In this document: positions 1-8,350 of the stretch, piece by piece
How the letters are laid out: each line of letters starts with the position of its first letter
How positions within the stretch are numbered: the first letter of the stretch is position 1
Source: an uncultured Desulfuromonadales bacterium
Lineage (GTDB): Bacteria; Desulfobacterota; Desulfuromonadia; Geobacterales; CAIOGM01
Length of the DNA: 54,042 nucleotides
Direction: 5' to 3'
Assembly: GCA_903929485.1 (NCBI GenBank)
Contig: CAIYUY010000173.1
Span: forward strand, 1 to 54,042
Notes under the pieces: generated by a model
What the model was told of the DNA's origin: nothing
The model's database searches: none
The model's input: only the letters and a program-made list of their open reading frames with translations
Made by a program: the position numbers and the translations under genes

Positions 1-153
1 GAGGAACGAAGTGACGAAGCAATCTGATTTTATTTCAGCATGTTGTCGGTTTCGAGATTGCTTCGCTTCGCTCGCAATGACCGTTGTTTGTTTTCGCAGT
101 CTTTGCGTGGAGCGAAGCGACGAAGCAATCTCTTCGACGGACTTTGAGGAACC
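1..153. repeat. Intergenic repeats of the 'GCGAAGCAATC' family
   Basis: This stretch carries several partial copies, in both orientations, of a short repeat whose core reads like AGCGAAGCGACGAAGCAATC or its complement. The same core recurs at 448-535, 24553-24687 and 42431-42563. I see no gene here apart from the start of the GIY-YIG frame at 154. Confidence 0.75.
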
Positions 154-447
154 ATGTCTTCGGAAAAACTTTTCTGCATCTATATTATGACCAACAAAGG
201 AAATACCGTGCTGTACACCGGTATCACCAATGATTTGCAGAGAAGGGCTTATGAGCACAGTAACAAACTGACTGATGGCTTTACGAATAGATACAACCTC
301 ACCAAACTCGTTTATTATGAAGTGTTCGCTGACCCGGTTAATGCCATTGCCGGAGAAAAATAGATCAAGGCCGGATCTCGGGAAAAGAAGATAGCCTTGA
401 TTGTCAAAAAGAATCCGGAATGGAACGATCTTTATGAAACACTCTGA
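154..447 (+). pseudogene. GIY-YIG nuclease-like protein, interrupted by an amber codon
   Basis: The frame opens with the GIY-YIG core of the small UPF0213/YhbQ-like group: a YIMTN strand, then LYTGITNDLQRR, then EHS. At codon 70 (361-363) the frame hits TAG, but the same frame continues for 27 more codons (IKAGSREKK, NPEWNDLYE) to TGA at 447. Those residues are the normal end of the family, where the interrupted codon is usually Gln (CAG). One C-to-T change would explain the stop. The whole frame (97 codons) has the normal family length. It is flanked on both sides by the GCGAAGCAATC repeats. Either it is a dead gene or the TAG is read through; the former is more likely. Confidence 0.8.
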
Positions 448-544
448 GTTTGCTTCGCTCCGCTCGCAATGACCGCTTTGATGTTTTTCGCAGTCATTGC
501 GAGAAGCGAAGCGACGAAGCAATCTCTTTTGGAGAAATAAACCC
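448..544. repeat. Inverted GCGAAGCAATC-family repeat
   Basis: Two inverted copies of the repeat (TTGCTTCGCTCCGCTCGCAA and TTGCGAGAAGCGAAGCGACG) face each other and can form a long hairpin. It lies between the broken nuclease gene and the hsdM remnant. Confidence 0.7.
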
Positions 545-987
545 ATGGCCCGCGCCCCAAAATCATCCAAACCCAAACCACCGCCCAGCAACCGGGCTCC
601 ATCGTCAAGTCTTCCCGCGATATCATGCGCAAGGACAAGGGGCTTTCCGGTGATATCGACCGGCTCCCCGTACTGACCTGGATCATGTTCCTCAAATTCC
701 TTGATGATATGGAGCGGATTCGGGAGGAAGAGGCAATCATTTCCGGCGAGAAGTTTCGTCCGGCCATAGACACTCCTTACCGTTGGCGGGATTGGGCCGC
801 ACGGGAGGAGGGCATCACCGGCGATGAATTGATCTCCTTCGTCAACAACGATGAAGCTGTCCGCCCCGATGGGACGCGGGGAGCAGGTCTGTTCGCCTAC
901 CTGCGTGGCCTCCAGGGGGCTGACGGCGGCGACCGCCGCGACGTCATCGCCACGGTCTTCAAGTGTAACAAGGGGACACCGGACTGA
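545..987 (+). pseudogene. hsdM: Type I restriction-modification methyltransferase (HsdM) N-terminal remnant
   Basis: The translation reads like the start of a large HsdM subunit: IVKSSRDIMRKDKGLSGDID, RLPVLTWIMFLKFLDDMER, PYRWRDWA, LRGLQG, DRRDVIATVFK. The natural ATG at 545 (MARAPKSSKPK) is in a different frame from the rest. Loss of one A near 575-580 would account for this. Homology stops around 963 at VIATVFK, followed by unrelated codons and a stop. The remnant therefore holds about 140 of some 500-700 residues and lacks the whole catalytic domain. No hsdS or hsdR is in the window. Confidence 0.8.
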
Positions 988-1069
988 GCACAGGAGCGTC
1001 TACGCTGACTCATCCGGCTGGGGCAAAGCCGGCATGACAGCTTAGAAAAGGTGCGTGCTGATAAAAGCC

Positions 1070-1099
1070 TTGACTCTTTCTCGGATTATGTGGTATCTA
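1070..1099 (+). promoter_or_regulatory. Candidate sigma-70 promoter of the atp genes
   Basis: TTGACT at 1070-1075 and TATCTA at 1094-1099 are separated by 18 bases. They lie just upstream of the first ATP synthase gene, in a gap with no other feature. The assignment rests on consensus match alone. Confidence 0.4.
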
Positions 1100-1130
1100 G
1101 CCTAGGTTTAATTTGTCAGGGAAGCGCCTG

Positions 1131-1403
1131 ATGGAAGGTCCGGATCGTATGAATGACGAGAAAAAGGAGCTGTTCCGCAATCTGGGGATGGTTTCCAGCA
1201 CCGGGATCTCCGTAGTGGTGGCCATCGCCATGGGTGTTTATGCCGGGCTCTGGTTGGATAGAAAATTCGGCGCTTCCCCCTGGTTCTTTTACATTTTTCT
1301 GTTTTTCGGCATCGCCGCCGGATTCCGGAATGTCCAGATCATGACCGCCCGGGAGATCAGACGGAGTGAGCGAGATGACACCGGAAACGGAAAACGATCG
1401 TAA
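1131..1403 (+). CDS. atpZ: AtpZ/AtpI-type small membrane protein of ATP synthase
   Basis: This 90-residue protein has two predicted membrane helices, one around ISVVVAIAMGVYAGLWLD and one around FFYIFLFFGIAAGFRN. The loop between them, LDRKFGASPW, is typical of AtpZ (F0F1-ATPase subunit, putative ATPase_gene1 family). Such proteins are thought to help assemble the c-ring or to carry Mg2+. The chosen ATG at 1131 follows AGGGA; a second in-frame ATG at 1149 follows GGAAGG and gives MNDEKKELFRNLG, which matches family starts, so either is possible. The gene overlaps atpI and heads an F0 operon. Confidence 0.8.
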   Translation: MEGPDRMNDEKKELFRNLGMVSSTGISVVVAIAMGVYAGLWLDRKFGASPWFFYIFLFFGIAAGFRNVQIMTAREIRRSERDDTGNGKRS

Positions 1404-1761
1404 CCTGTTCCGTAACCTGACAAAAGCCACGGTTCTTCTCCTTATTGCGTTGATCATGGGAGGGTGGATTCTCGGTTCTTCACGGTTTGCGGCGGGAATA
1501 GCCTGCGGCGGCATCCTGACCATGGCCAATACCTTTTGGCTGAAGCTCTGCATTCAGCGGGCCATGGGGCTGGAACCGCGACAGGCGGGAAGATTCGCAT
1601 TTGTCCGGTATCTGCTCCGGTTGGCGTTTTTGGCCGGATTGCTTTACCTGCTCATCGTAAAAATAGGCATCAACATTATTGGCCTCATCATAGGGCTTTC
1701 GGTTCTCGTGTTCGTCATAATCGGGTTTTCCCTGTATCGGGCAGCCCACAACGGAGGTTGA
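1375..1761 (+). CDS. atpI: ATP synthase subunit I
   Basis: This 128-residue, strongly hydrophobic protein has about four predicted helices and fits the ATP-synt_I family, encoded ahead of subunit a in many bacteria. It starts at ATG 1375, eight bases after GGAG, inside the last codons of the previous gene. A GTG at 1366 is also possible. It lies 3 bases upstream of atpB. The family is accessory: it is proposed to chaperone c-ring assembly and is dispensable in several bacteria. Confidence 0.75.
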   Translation: MTPETENDRNLFRNLTKATVLLLIALIMGGWILGSSRFAAGIACGGILTMANTFWLKLCIQRAMGLEPRQAGRFAFVRYLLRLAFLAGLLYLLIVKIGINIIGLIIGLSVLVFVIIGFSLYRAAHNGG

Positions 1762-1764
1762 CTC

Positions 1765-2457
1765 ATGATTCATCCCTACCTTTTTCTGCATTTTTTTCGG
1801 GAACTGCTGGCGCCGCTCCATATGAGAGAGGAAGGGTGTGACGCCATCGCCTACACCTGGCTGATCATCTGCATGTTGTTTATCCTTTCCAAATTCGCCA
1901 CCAAGGCTATCACCTCCCGCAGGCCCGACGGCCTTCAGAATTTCATGGAGATCATTGTCGGGGGGATCGAGAACATGGTTGTCGAGACCATGGGAGAGCA
2001 TGGCCGGTCGTTCTTCCCGCTTATCGCGACCCTGGCCCTCTTCATCCTGGTCTCCAACATTACTGGGTTGATACCCGGATTCTTCCCCCCCACCGCCAAC
2101 ATTAACACCACCGCCGCCTGCGCCATCATTGTCTTCGTCACGACGCACATCGTCGGTTTCAAACACCACGGTTTCGGTTATATCAAACATTTCATGGGAC
2201 CCATCATCTGGCTGGCCCCCATCATGTTCTTCATCGAGGTCATCGGGCACCTCTCTCGCCCCATCTCCTTGACGTTGCGTCTTTTCGGCAACATGAACGG
2301 GCATGAACTGGTGCTGATGATCTTCTTCGGACTGGTCCCGTTCCTGGTGCCCCTCCCGATGATGCTCATGGGGGTTCTGGTCTCCTTTATCCAGGCATTC
2401 GTCTTCATGCTTCTGGCGATGATCTACATTCAGGGATCGCTGGAAGAAGGGCATTAA
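1765..2457 (+). CDS. atpB: F0F1 ATP synthase subunit a
   Basis: Subunit a forms the ion half-channels that face the rotating c-ring. The 230-residue sequence has about five membrane helices. It shows the hallmark [17 protein letters not shown], whose Arg is the essential stator arginine that releases the ion from the c-subunit carboxylate. [20 protein letters not shown] is the usual conserved loop before the third helix. The gene sits between atpI and atpE. No F1 genes are present, so the rest of the enzyme is encoded elsewhere, as in Geobacter genomes. Confidence 0.95.
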   Translation: MIHPYLFLHFFRELLAPLHMREEGCDAIAYTWLIICMLFILSKFATKAITSRRPDGLQNFMEIIVGGIENMVVETMGEHGRSFFPLIATLALFILVSNITGLIPGFFPPTANINTTAACAIIVFVTTHIVGFKHHGFGYIKHFMGPIIWLAPIMFFIEVIGHLSRPISLTLRLFGNMNGHELVLMIFFGLVPFLVPLPMMLMGVLVSFIQAFVFMLLAMIYIQGSLEEGH

Positions 2458-2510
2458 TTTTCACATCCTATACTGTTTAGGATAATCAACCGCAAGAAGG
2501 GAGAATTAGA

Positions 2511-2789
2511 ATGGAATTTTTTACAATGTGTGTATTGGCGGCAGGTATCGGCATGGGAATCGGCACCCTGGGAACCGGCATCGGTCAGGGTCTGGCGGTA
2601 AAGAGCGCCGTTGAAGGCGTTTCCCGTAACCCCGGCGCATCCGGGAAGATCCTCACCAACATGATGATCGGTCTGGCCATGATTGAGTCCTTGGCCATCT
2701 ACGCCCTGGTTGTCAGCCTCATCATCCTCTTCGCCAATCCCTACACCAAGACCGTTCTCGAACTGGTCGGCAAGGGTACCGGCCACTGA
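2511..2789 (+). CDS. atpE: F0F1 ATP synthase subunit c
   Basis: This 92-residue hairpin protein forms the rotor ring. Helix 1 holds the glycine-rich run GIGMGIGTLGTGIGQG, the polar loop is SRNPGAS, and helix 2 carries the ion-binding carboxylate Glu59 in AMIESLAIY. Gln26, Glu59, Ser60 and Tyr64 fall at the same spacing as Gln32, Glu65, Ser66 and Tyr70 of the Na+-binding Ilyobacter c subunit. However, the positions matching its Val63 and Thr67 are Met57 and Leu61. An RBS, AGAAGGGAG, precedes the ATG, and a strong terminator follows. This is the last gene of the F0 operon. Confidence 0.95.
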   Translation: MEFFTMCVLAAGIGMGIGTLGTGIGQGLAVKSAVEGVSRNPGASGKILTNMMIGLAMIESLAIYALVVSLIILFANPYTKTVLELVGKGTGH

Positions 2790-2811
2790 GCCGAAGCTAC
2801 AAGGTAATGTT

Positions 2812-2847
2812 AAAAGGGGGATGTGCTTCGCGGCGCATCCCCCTTTT
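2812..2847 (+). terminator. Rho-independent terminator of the atp operon
   Basis: A stem GGGGGATGTGC / GCGCATCCCCC (one G-U pair) with a 6-base loop is flanked by AAAA on the left and TTTT on the right. It lies 23 bases after the atpE stop. Confidence 0.9.
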
Positions 2848-2913
2848 GTCGGCTTCAACTCCGAACATCCGTCTGCCACCGCCAGGCCTCGCTGAATAGC
2901 GTGATACCACGCT

Positions 2914-3600
2914 CTACCTCCGCAGACTCCCCGGCGGGTAGCCGAACTTCTTCCGGAAGGCGGTGCTGAAATGATTGACGTGTGAAAAGCCGAGATTCAT
3001 GGCTATCAACTTTATCGGCGCGTCGGTGGTCATGAGCGCGTCATGGGCCTGGGCCAGCCGCTGTTCGCTCACATAGGTGTAGATGGAGCAGCCGAACATC
3101 TCTCTGAACCCCTGATTCAGCGCCTTCCCTGATCTCCCCTACTTCCTGGACAGTTCCGTCGAGGTCGGCGACCTCCCTGCCAATGCCGTCAGCTCTTCAT
3201 GCAGTTCCTGTATCATCCCCTGGTCGGTTCTCTTCCGTTCCGGTTGCGCAGTGACGCTGTCCAGCCAGCCGGCCAGCTCGCAGATAAACTCCAGGATCTT
3301 GGCCTGAGCGTAGAGGATGCCGATGTCTCCGGTAAGGTGATCGGGCATGCAGAACGGATTTACTGAAGATGGCGGAGACCCAATCGATATGCTCACTCAG
3401 ATCCAGGGTCAGATCGGCGTCGGCGGCAGTTTCCAGGAAATGAATGAGCATCGTTCCTGCTGAAGGGCCGATACTTTGGCTCGCACCGGTAGCATCAGTA
3501 AGCAGTGCTCGTCCGCTCTTTAGTGAGAAGACGGTCAGAGTCGGTTCCGGTTGGCGGGATAAACGGGGATGAATTTCTTGACATGCCAAGGTGAAAGGAA
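2914..3600 (-). pseudogene. AraC-family (PchR-like) regulator, broken by a frameshift and a stop
   Basis: The C-terminal part reads as an AraC DNA-binding domain: KALNQGFREMFGCSIYTYVS, then GFSHVNHFSTAFRKKFGYPP. Directly upstream in the same frame, but past a TAG at 3136-3138, lies the middle of a PchR-like regulator (ILYAQAKILEFICELAGWL). Further upstream the homology moves to another frame (SIGPSAGTMLIHFLETAADA, HIDWVSAIFSKS), with the shift near 3380. At least two lesions therefore separate the ligand-binding half from the helix-turn-helix. The likely N-terminus has been lost near 3600. PchR-type proteins respond to siderophores; here the gene is dead. Confidence 0.75.
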
Positions 3601-3631
3601 GTAGCTTGTTGGATAATTCAAGAGGCAGATC

Positions 3632-5173
3632 ATGCGCAAGAAACTTCCTATCGGTATTCAGTCCTTTTCCAAAATTCGCGAAGGCAACTATTACTATGTC
3701 GACAAGACCGGTTTTGCCCTGTCCCTCATCGATCAGGGAAGTCATTACTTCCTCTCGCGACCTCGACGTTTCGGTAAGAGCCTGTTTCTGGATACTCTGA
3801 AGGAACTGTTCGAGGGGAACCAGCCTCTCTTCCGGGGACTTGCGGCCTATGATCAATGGGACTGGTCGGTAACCTATCCGGTTATCAGGATCAGCTTCGG
3901 CGAGGGAGTAGTGAAAAGCGGTGGCGAACTGAAGGAGAGAATCACCGAGTTGCTCCGTCATCATCAGCAGCGGTTGGGTGTTAGTTGTGAAGCCGCAAGT
4001 AACGCCGGCTGTTTTTTGGAACTGATACAAAAGACTCACCAAAAGTTTGGACAAAGGGTCGTCATCCTGGTCGATGAATACGATAAGCCGATCCTGGATA
4101 ATATCGAATCACCCGACACGGCTTTTGATATTCGTGAAAAACTGAAGGATATCTACTCCGTCGTCAAGGGCGCAGATGCCCACGTCAAATTCGCCTTTCT
4201 TTCCGGAGTCAGCAAGTTCTCCAAGGTCAGTATCTTCTCCGGGCTCAATAACCTGGAGGACATCACCATTGACAAACGATACAGCGCCATCTGCGGCTAT
4301 ACCGACCGCGATCTTGACGCTGTTTTTGCTCCCGAGTTGGAAGGGCTTGAACGGAACGAGGTCAGAGAGTGGTACAATGGCTACAACTGGACCGGTGACG
4401 CAGTCTACAACCCTTTCGACTTGCTGCTGCTGTTCCGCAATCGTGAGTTCCGCCCCTGGTGGTTCGAGACGGGAACGCCGACCTTTCTCGTCAAATACCT
4501 GACTGAAAAAGGGTTCTTTACTCCCGATCTGGCCGGTTTGCGTGGCAGCATGACCCTTCTTTCCACGTTTGATGTGGGTCACATCGCGCCTGAAGCTCTG
4601 CTGTTCCAGACCGGTTATCTGACCATTAAAAAGGTTGAAGAGCCCATCCGGGGGCAGTGGGTTTACACGCTTTGCTATCCCAATCATGAAGTTGAGACCA
4701 GTTTGAACAGCGCACTTCTGGGAGGTTATCTGGGCGAAGAAAGGGGCTCTTTTGAGGTTCGGCTCCGGCTGTTGGACATTCTTAAAGCCGACGACCTTCT
4801 GGCGCTGCGGGAACTCTTCCACTCCTTCTTCGCCTCCATCCCCCACGACTGGTACCGGAAAAATCAGTTGGCTGGGTACGAAGGGTACTATGCCAGTATC
4901 TTCTACAGCTATTTTGCTGCGCTGGGACTGGAGATAATCGTGGAGGACGCCACCAACAAGGGGCGGATCGACATGACGGTGCGGTACAACCGCCGGATCT
5001 ACCTGTTTGAATTCAAGGTGGTTGAGATGGTTCCCGCAGGAAAAGCTCTGGAGCAGTTAAAAAACAAGGGGTATGCCGAGAAATACCGGCGGTACGGTGA
5101 ACCTATCAGCCTGATAGGCGTGGAGTTTAGCCGTGAGAGCCGGAACATCGTGGGGTTTGAGGTCGAAACATAG
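3632..5173 (+). CDS. AAA-ATPase-like / PD-(D/E)XK nuclease-superfamily protein
   Basis: This 513-residue protein has the two-part layout of the AAA-ATPase_like plus PDDEXK_9 family. The N-terminal half has a Walker A-like RPRRFGKSLFLDTL at about residues 43-56 and a Walker B-like VVILVDEYDKPI. The C-terminal end has the nuclease-fold motif: Asp in GRIDMTV and Glu-x-Lys in LFEFKVV. An AAGAGGCAG sequence precedes the ATG. Such genes occur in many copies in anaerobes and often differ between strains; their function is unproven, with mobile-element or defence roles suggested. It stands alone between a pseudogene and repeats. Confidence 0.8.
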   Translation: MRKKLPIGIQSFSKIREGNYYYVDKTGFALSLIDQGSHYFLSRPRRFGKSLFLDTLKELFEGNQPLFRGLAAYDQWDWSVTYPVIRISFGEGVVKSGGELKERITELLRHHQQRLGVSCEAASNAGCFLELIQKTHQKFGQRVVILVDEYDKPILDNIESPDTAFDIREKLKDIYSVVKGADAHVKFAFLSGVSKFSKVSIFSGLNNLEDITIDKRYSAICGYTDRDLDAVFAPELEGLERNEVREWYNGYNWTGDAVYNPFDLLLLFRNREFRPWWFETGTPTFLVKYLTEKGFFTPDLAGLRGSMTLLSTFDVGHIAPEALLFQTGYLTIKKVEEPIRGQWVYTLCYPNHEVETSLNSALLGGYLGEERGSFEVRLRLLDILKADDLLALRELFHSFFASIPHDWYRKNQLAGYEGYYASIFYSYFAALGLEIIVEDATNKGRIDMTVRYNRRIYLFEFKVVEMVPAGKALEQLKNKGYAEKYRRYGEPISLIGVEFSRESRNIVGFEVET

Positions 5174-5581
5174 AGACAGGTGAATGGTGAAAAGTTGAAT
5201 GCCGTGAATGGTGAAAGGTGAAAGGTGAAAAAAACCTTGAACCTTGAACCTTGAACATCGAACGGGTTTAGATGTGTGTTGCAGGGGCGAAGCAAGGTTC
5301 ATCTGCTTCGCCCTGTTTTTTTAGTGCATAAGCATGACGCCGGTTATCCCGCGTATAAAATAGTCATGATTGCGTACAACAGGCACATAAAGGGGCGATC
5401 GTTTTCGCCCCTGTTCGGTTTTTCTGCTCTGCCGGTCCGTCTCCAGCCCCCTTCTCCGCCATTGCCCAGGTTCATTCCTGGTCTTCAGCTTGTCATCCTG
5501 AACGGAGTGAAGGATCTGCCTTTCAAACAGAAGCAGATCTTCGCTTTGCTAAGGATGACAGGCACGGGACAAGACGGGCTC
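5174..5581. repeat. Mixed intergenic repeats
   Basis: No gene is visible here. The stretch holds a run of GTGAAAGG-type direct repeats (5178-5265) and a GGGGCGAAGCA/TGCTTCGCCC palindrome (5283-5314). It also holds an inverted repeat at about 5492-5563 with TCATCCTGAACGGAGTGAAG on one side and AGGATGACAGG on the other. Each belongs to a family with other copies in the window. Confidence 0.65.
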
Positions 5582-6040
5582 TTACACTATCTTTTCCCGC
5601 ACGATCTGGTACGGCTTCAGGGTGTAGGCGCGGTAACCGATCGTCCCGTTAAAGCTCAACAGGGTCTGAAACCGCTCTTTCATGACGCTGTTGCCCACCT
5701 TGGCCACGGCTTCCGCGGGGGGGAGCCAGACCGCTTCACCGCTGTCGCCGGTTGGCGCCAGTTCGCCGGAGAGGTAGCGCCCCAGAAAGGTAAAGATCAC
5801 CGCCGACGGAAGCGTCAGCTTGGACCAGACCGCCGCCAGCGGCCCCATGGTTATCTCCACCCCCGCCTCTTCTCGCACCTCGCGGTGGAGAGCGTCCACG
5901 AGGCTCTCTCCCTCCTCAACCCTCCCCTGGGGGATCTCCCATCCCCGTCTTTGGTGCCTGATAAGGAGAACTTCGTCCCGGTCATTGCGGACCAGGCAGC
6001 CGACGACCAGCGTATGGGTAGGATCTTTACCGGTGGGCAT
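5582..6040 (-). CDS. Nudix hydrolase (first copy)
   Basis: The 152-residue protein contains a complete Nudix box, GRVEEGESLVDALHREVREE followed by AGV, which binds the divalent metal for hydrolysis of nucleoside-diphosphate-linked substrates. The box follows RGWEIPQG, a common RppH/diadenosine-polyphosphatase-like context, but the substrate cannot be told from the sequence. The start ATG at 6040 follows AAAGGAATTAAC. It is the better-preserved member of a decayed locus whose intact counterpart is at 13467-13949; the two proteins are clearly related but diverged at many positions. Confidence 0.85.
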   Translation of the reverse strand: MPTGKDPTHTLVVGCLVRNDRDEVLLIRHQRRGWEIPQGRVEEGESLVDALHREVREEAGVEITMGPLAAVWSKLTLPSAVIFTFLGRYLSGELAPTGDSGEAVWLPPAEAVAKVGNSVMKERFQTLLSFNGTIGYRAYTLKPYQIVREKIV

Positions 6041-6072
6041 GTTAATTCCTTTGGTGGTGAGGTCGTGGAGTG

Positions 6073-7047
6073 TCAGGAGAAGAGTTCGTAAATGGCTTCG
6101 AAATCCAGGCTCTTGTCGGCCAGGGAGCGGATGAGATCGAGTTTTTCAGTATCCTCGGCGATGATCTTGGAGACATCCTTGCCGATGATCTGGTACAGTT
6201 CCGCCGAGGTCCGTTGCTCGTCGCGTATGTACGGGATTCGGCTCTTGTCCAGAATCTGCTGGGTGATGGGGGCCATGGGTGTGGCCCCGGAGATGACGAG
6301 ACCGACGATGTGGGAGCTGTATTCAGGCATATGATACAGGTGGGCCAGGGTCACCAGGAGCTCGTCCCGGCTGCTGGTGGCCAGGATGAGGGACGTCCCC
6401 TGGAGCAGTTCGGTGATCCGCTGGGTGGAGGCCGCTCCCACCAGAATCACATGAATGATCTTTTGCAGCTCCTTTTTGCTCCCATGCACCGGGAGCCCCA
6501 GGAGAGTGGAGATCCGCCGGAGGGTAGGGTTGGCCAGGATCGGCTGGTAATCGAACCCCGCCATGACCTGGAACGGTTCGTTCGCCAGCGCCCGGCGAAG
6601 GTAGTCCAGGCTCTTCTCCCGTTTGCCGGGGATGAGCCGGTTGACCAGGATCGCCCGCATATCCACCATTTCCTTCTCGAAAAGCGCCTGGATCATGGCC
6701 AGTCGGTCCACCACGTTTCCCAGGCCGCCATCGGTCACCAGGAGCACCGGGGCGTTGAGGAGTCGGGCGATGCGGGCGTTTGATAACCCCACGATGGAGC
6801 CGACTCCCGGATGCCCCGATCCTTCGATGATGATAAAGTCGCAGTTTTTTCCAGCTGGGCGCAGGCATGAACGATCTTCTCCTGAAGCTCAAGGTGCGAG
6901 ATCAGGCCGTCCACTACGTTGCGAGTGGTGTCGGGATACAGGACCACGGGAGACATGAGCTCCAGCTCCTCTTGCAAGCCGAAGACCTGGGCCATGAGGG
7001 CCACATCCTTGTCCACCACTTTCCCGTTGTGGGTGACCGACTTGGCG
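6073..7047 (-). pseudogene. DRTGG/CobQ-type ATPase, truncated and frameshifted copy
   Basis: This is the decayed twin of the intact gene at 13984-15081. From 6073 to about 6840 it matches the C-terminal two thirds (NARIARLL, VNRLIPGKREKSLDYLRRA, the DRTGG-like ILATSSRDELLVTLAHLYHM). At about 6846-6851 a run of six T replaces seven bases (GATTTTT) in the intact copy, which shifts the frame. Upstream the match continues in the other frame (KSVTHNGKVVDKDVALMAQV) and ends abruptly at about 7047. The first 40 or so residues, including the P-loop, are replaced by the end of the aspartoacylase-like remnant. It cannot bind ATP as the family does. Confidence 0.8.
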
Positions 7048-7764
7048 CCGGATGCCGGTGAGGAGTCCGGTGAACGGAGCCTCCACTTTCGTATGCACAT
7101 TTCCGTTGAAGCTGTCATAGATGTACCCCAACTCCTGCCCCTTGTTGACCCAGCGTCCCACCCGGCTGTCGGAGACAAACATCCCCGCCTGCTCCGCGTA
7201 GACCCGCGCCTCGTGACCCCGGGTGAAGTAGAAGACTCCGTGATCCCCTTCATCAAGGGTCACCCCTTCCAGGATGCCGGTCCGGCCGAGAAAGGTGACC
7301 AGCGACTTGAAGACCTCCTGGCAATGGTTCAGCTGAATGTTTCCCGCATGCCCCACGGTGAGGAGATAGTTTTCGCCGGGCCAGACCTTCCAGGAGTTCA
7401 TGAGAGTGGTGGAAAAGACCGGTCCCGGCCGCCGCTCCATGATGGCGGTGAGGCCGAAGCGCCGGGCCCCCTCTTTTTCCGCGTCGGTGGGGTAATAGAC
7501 CCGGACCTGGGGGAGTTCCTCGAAGTCGGCGCTGGAGCTGTGAATATCGATCCGGTAGCGGGCCTTCTTGGTCGCCTCCAGCACCGCGTAGGCGATCCGC
7601 TGGGTGGTCTCGCCGTGGGGACTGCCGTGGAACATCCGGTTCAGGTCGGTGTCGAAGACGGGGAGTGACCGGGTGAGTGTGTCGATCCCCAGGGTGTTTA
7701 GGGCGGGGTAGAGCTCCACCGTTCCCTGGAGCCGGCCGGGGTTGGTGGCGGAGAGACGCTCCAG
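7048..7764 (-). pseudogene. Chimeric aspartoacylase/succinylglutamate desuccinylase-like remnant
   Basis: This frame is a splice of two different genes that are intact side by side at 15110-17040. Its start (LERLSATNPGRL, VELYPALNTLGIDTLTRSLP, VFDTDLNR) matches the second paralogue. After DLNRMF it matches the first (GSPHGETTQRIAYAVLEATK and onward to GLLTGIRRQ). Recombination between the tandem paralogues at the shared DLNR-x-F-x-GSP motif explains it. The upstream HGDE zinc motif is missing. The 3' end runs out of frame into the DRTGG remnant at a shared GGCGCCAAG-like stretch. The open frame extends upstream to 7890 only because it is fused to an IS21 istA start. Confidence 0.8.
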
Positions 7765-8090
7765 ACATTCGGCAACGGTGCTTCTGGCAATGGCGCAGCT
7801 TTTTGCAATCGTTCGATTGCTCAGTTGCGCAGACCACTTGAGTCTCAAAACTTCTCTAATTTTACGCATTGGGGTCCTTTCGCTAGGCACATGCTCCTCC
7901 TCATTCTGGAATTAATGAGGGCGGAGCATACACCTGATGAAATTACCCAGCGACGCTAAAGGAGGGGATGAAGGAAGTTACTCAGGGGGTGGCCGAAATC
8001 ATCGGATTAGGTGGCCGACTTGAATCGTAATGGGTGGCCGATTTCGATCGGAATCGCCGGCCGATTTGCCGCGGAATACGCAGTTTGGGA
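7765..8090 (-). mobile_element. istA: IS21-family left end with start of istA (remnant)
   Basis: The first 42 codons of the frame beginning at 7890 read like an IS21-family IstA N-terminus: MRKIREVLRLKWSAQLSNR, then IAKSCAIARSTVAE, a helix-turn-helix. Upstream, at about 7986-8077, lie four imperfect copies at roughly 22-base spacing of GGTGGCCGA-type units. These are typical of the multiple terminal repeats at IS21-family ends. Nothing of the rest of istA or of istB remains; the sequence passes directly into the chimeric hydrolase remnant at 7764. The element probably helped cause the rearrangement of this locus. Confidence 0.75.
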
Positions 8091-8179
8091 CGGGAAAGGC
8101 TCTATAAGGCTCTCACACCCGGCGCGAAACCCCGTTGCGAAAAGGTAATGAAGGTGGTCAGTTTATCTTCGCCCCGGCT

Positions 8180-8326
8180 TCATCCCACCGGACGCGCTTC
8201 ACCCTTCTTCATTCTCTTCCGAGCATATCCCAAACCAACCAAGCCGATACAGACGAGTGCGTAGGTGGAGGGTTCGGGGACGGCGTTTTTTTTGACTGTA
8301 ATTGATAGACCCGTCAACCTTGCCAT
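8180..8326 (-). pseudogene. PEP-CTERM protein C-terminal remnant
   Basis: The minus strand encodes a lone PEP-CTERM sorting signal: AVPEPSTYALVCIGLVGLGY followed by ARKRMKK, then a short tail and a stop. It is nearly identical to the C-terminus of the gene at 10830-11510. Only about 14 codons in front of the signal remain open. With no signal peptide or exported domain it is most likely the 3' end of a deleted paralogue of the cluster at 9958-12394. Confidence 0.75.
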
Positions 8327-8350
8327 TCTTGTGATTGTCCGAACCTCACC

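Noticed and set aside
1480-2454. Long minus-strand frame opposite atpI and atpB (324 codons)
   Set aside because: It is the mirror of a conserved coding region; the product is low-complexity and His/Asp/Gln rich, with no recognisable domain.
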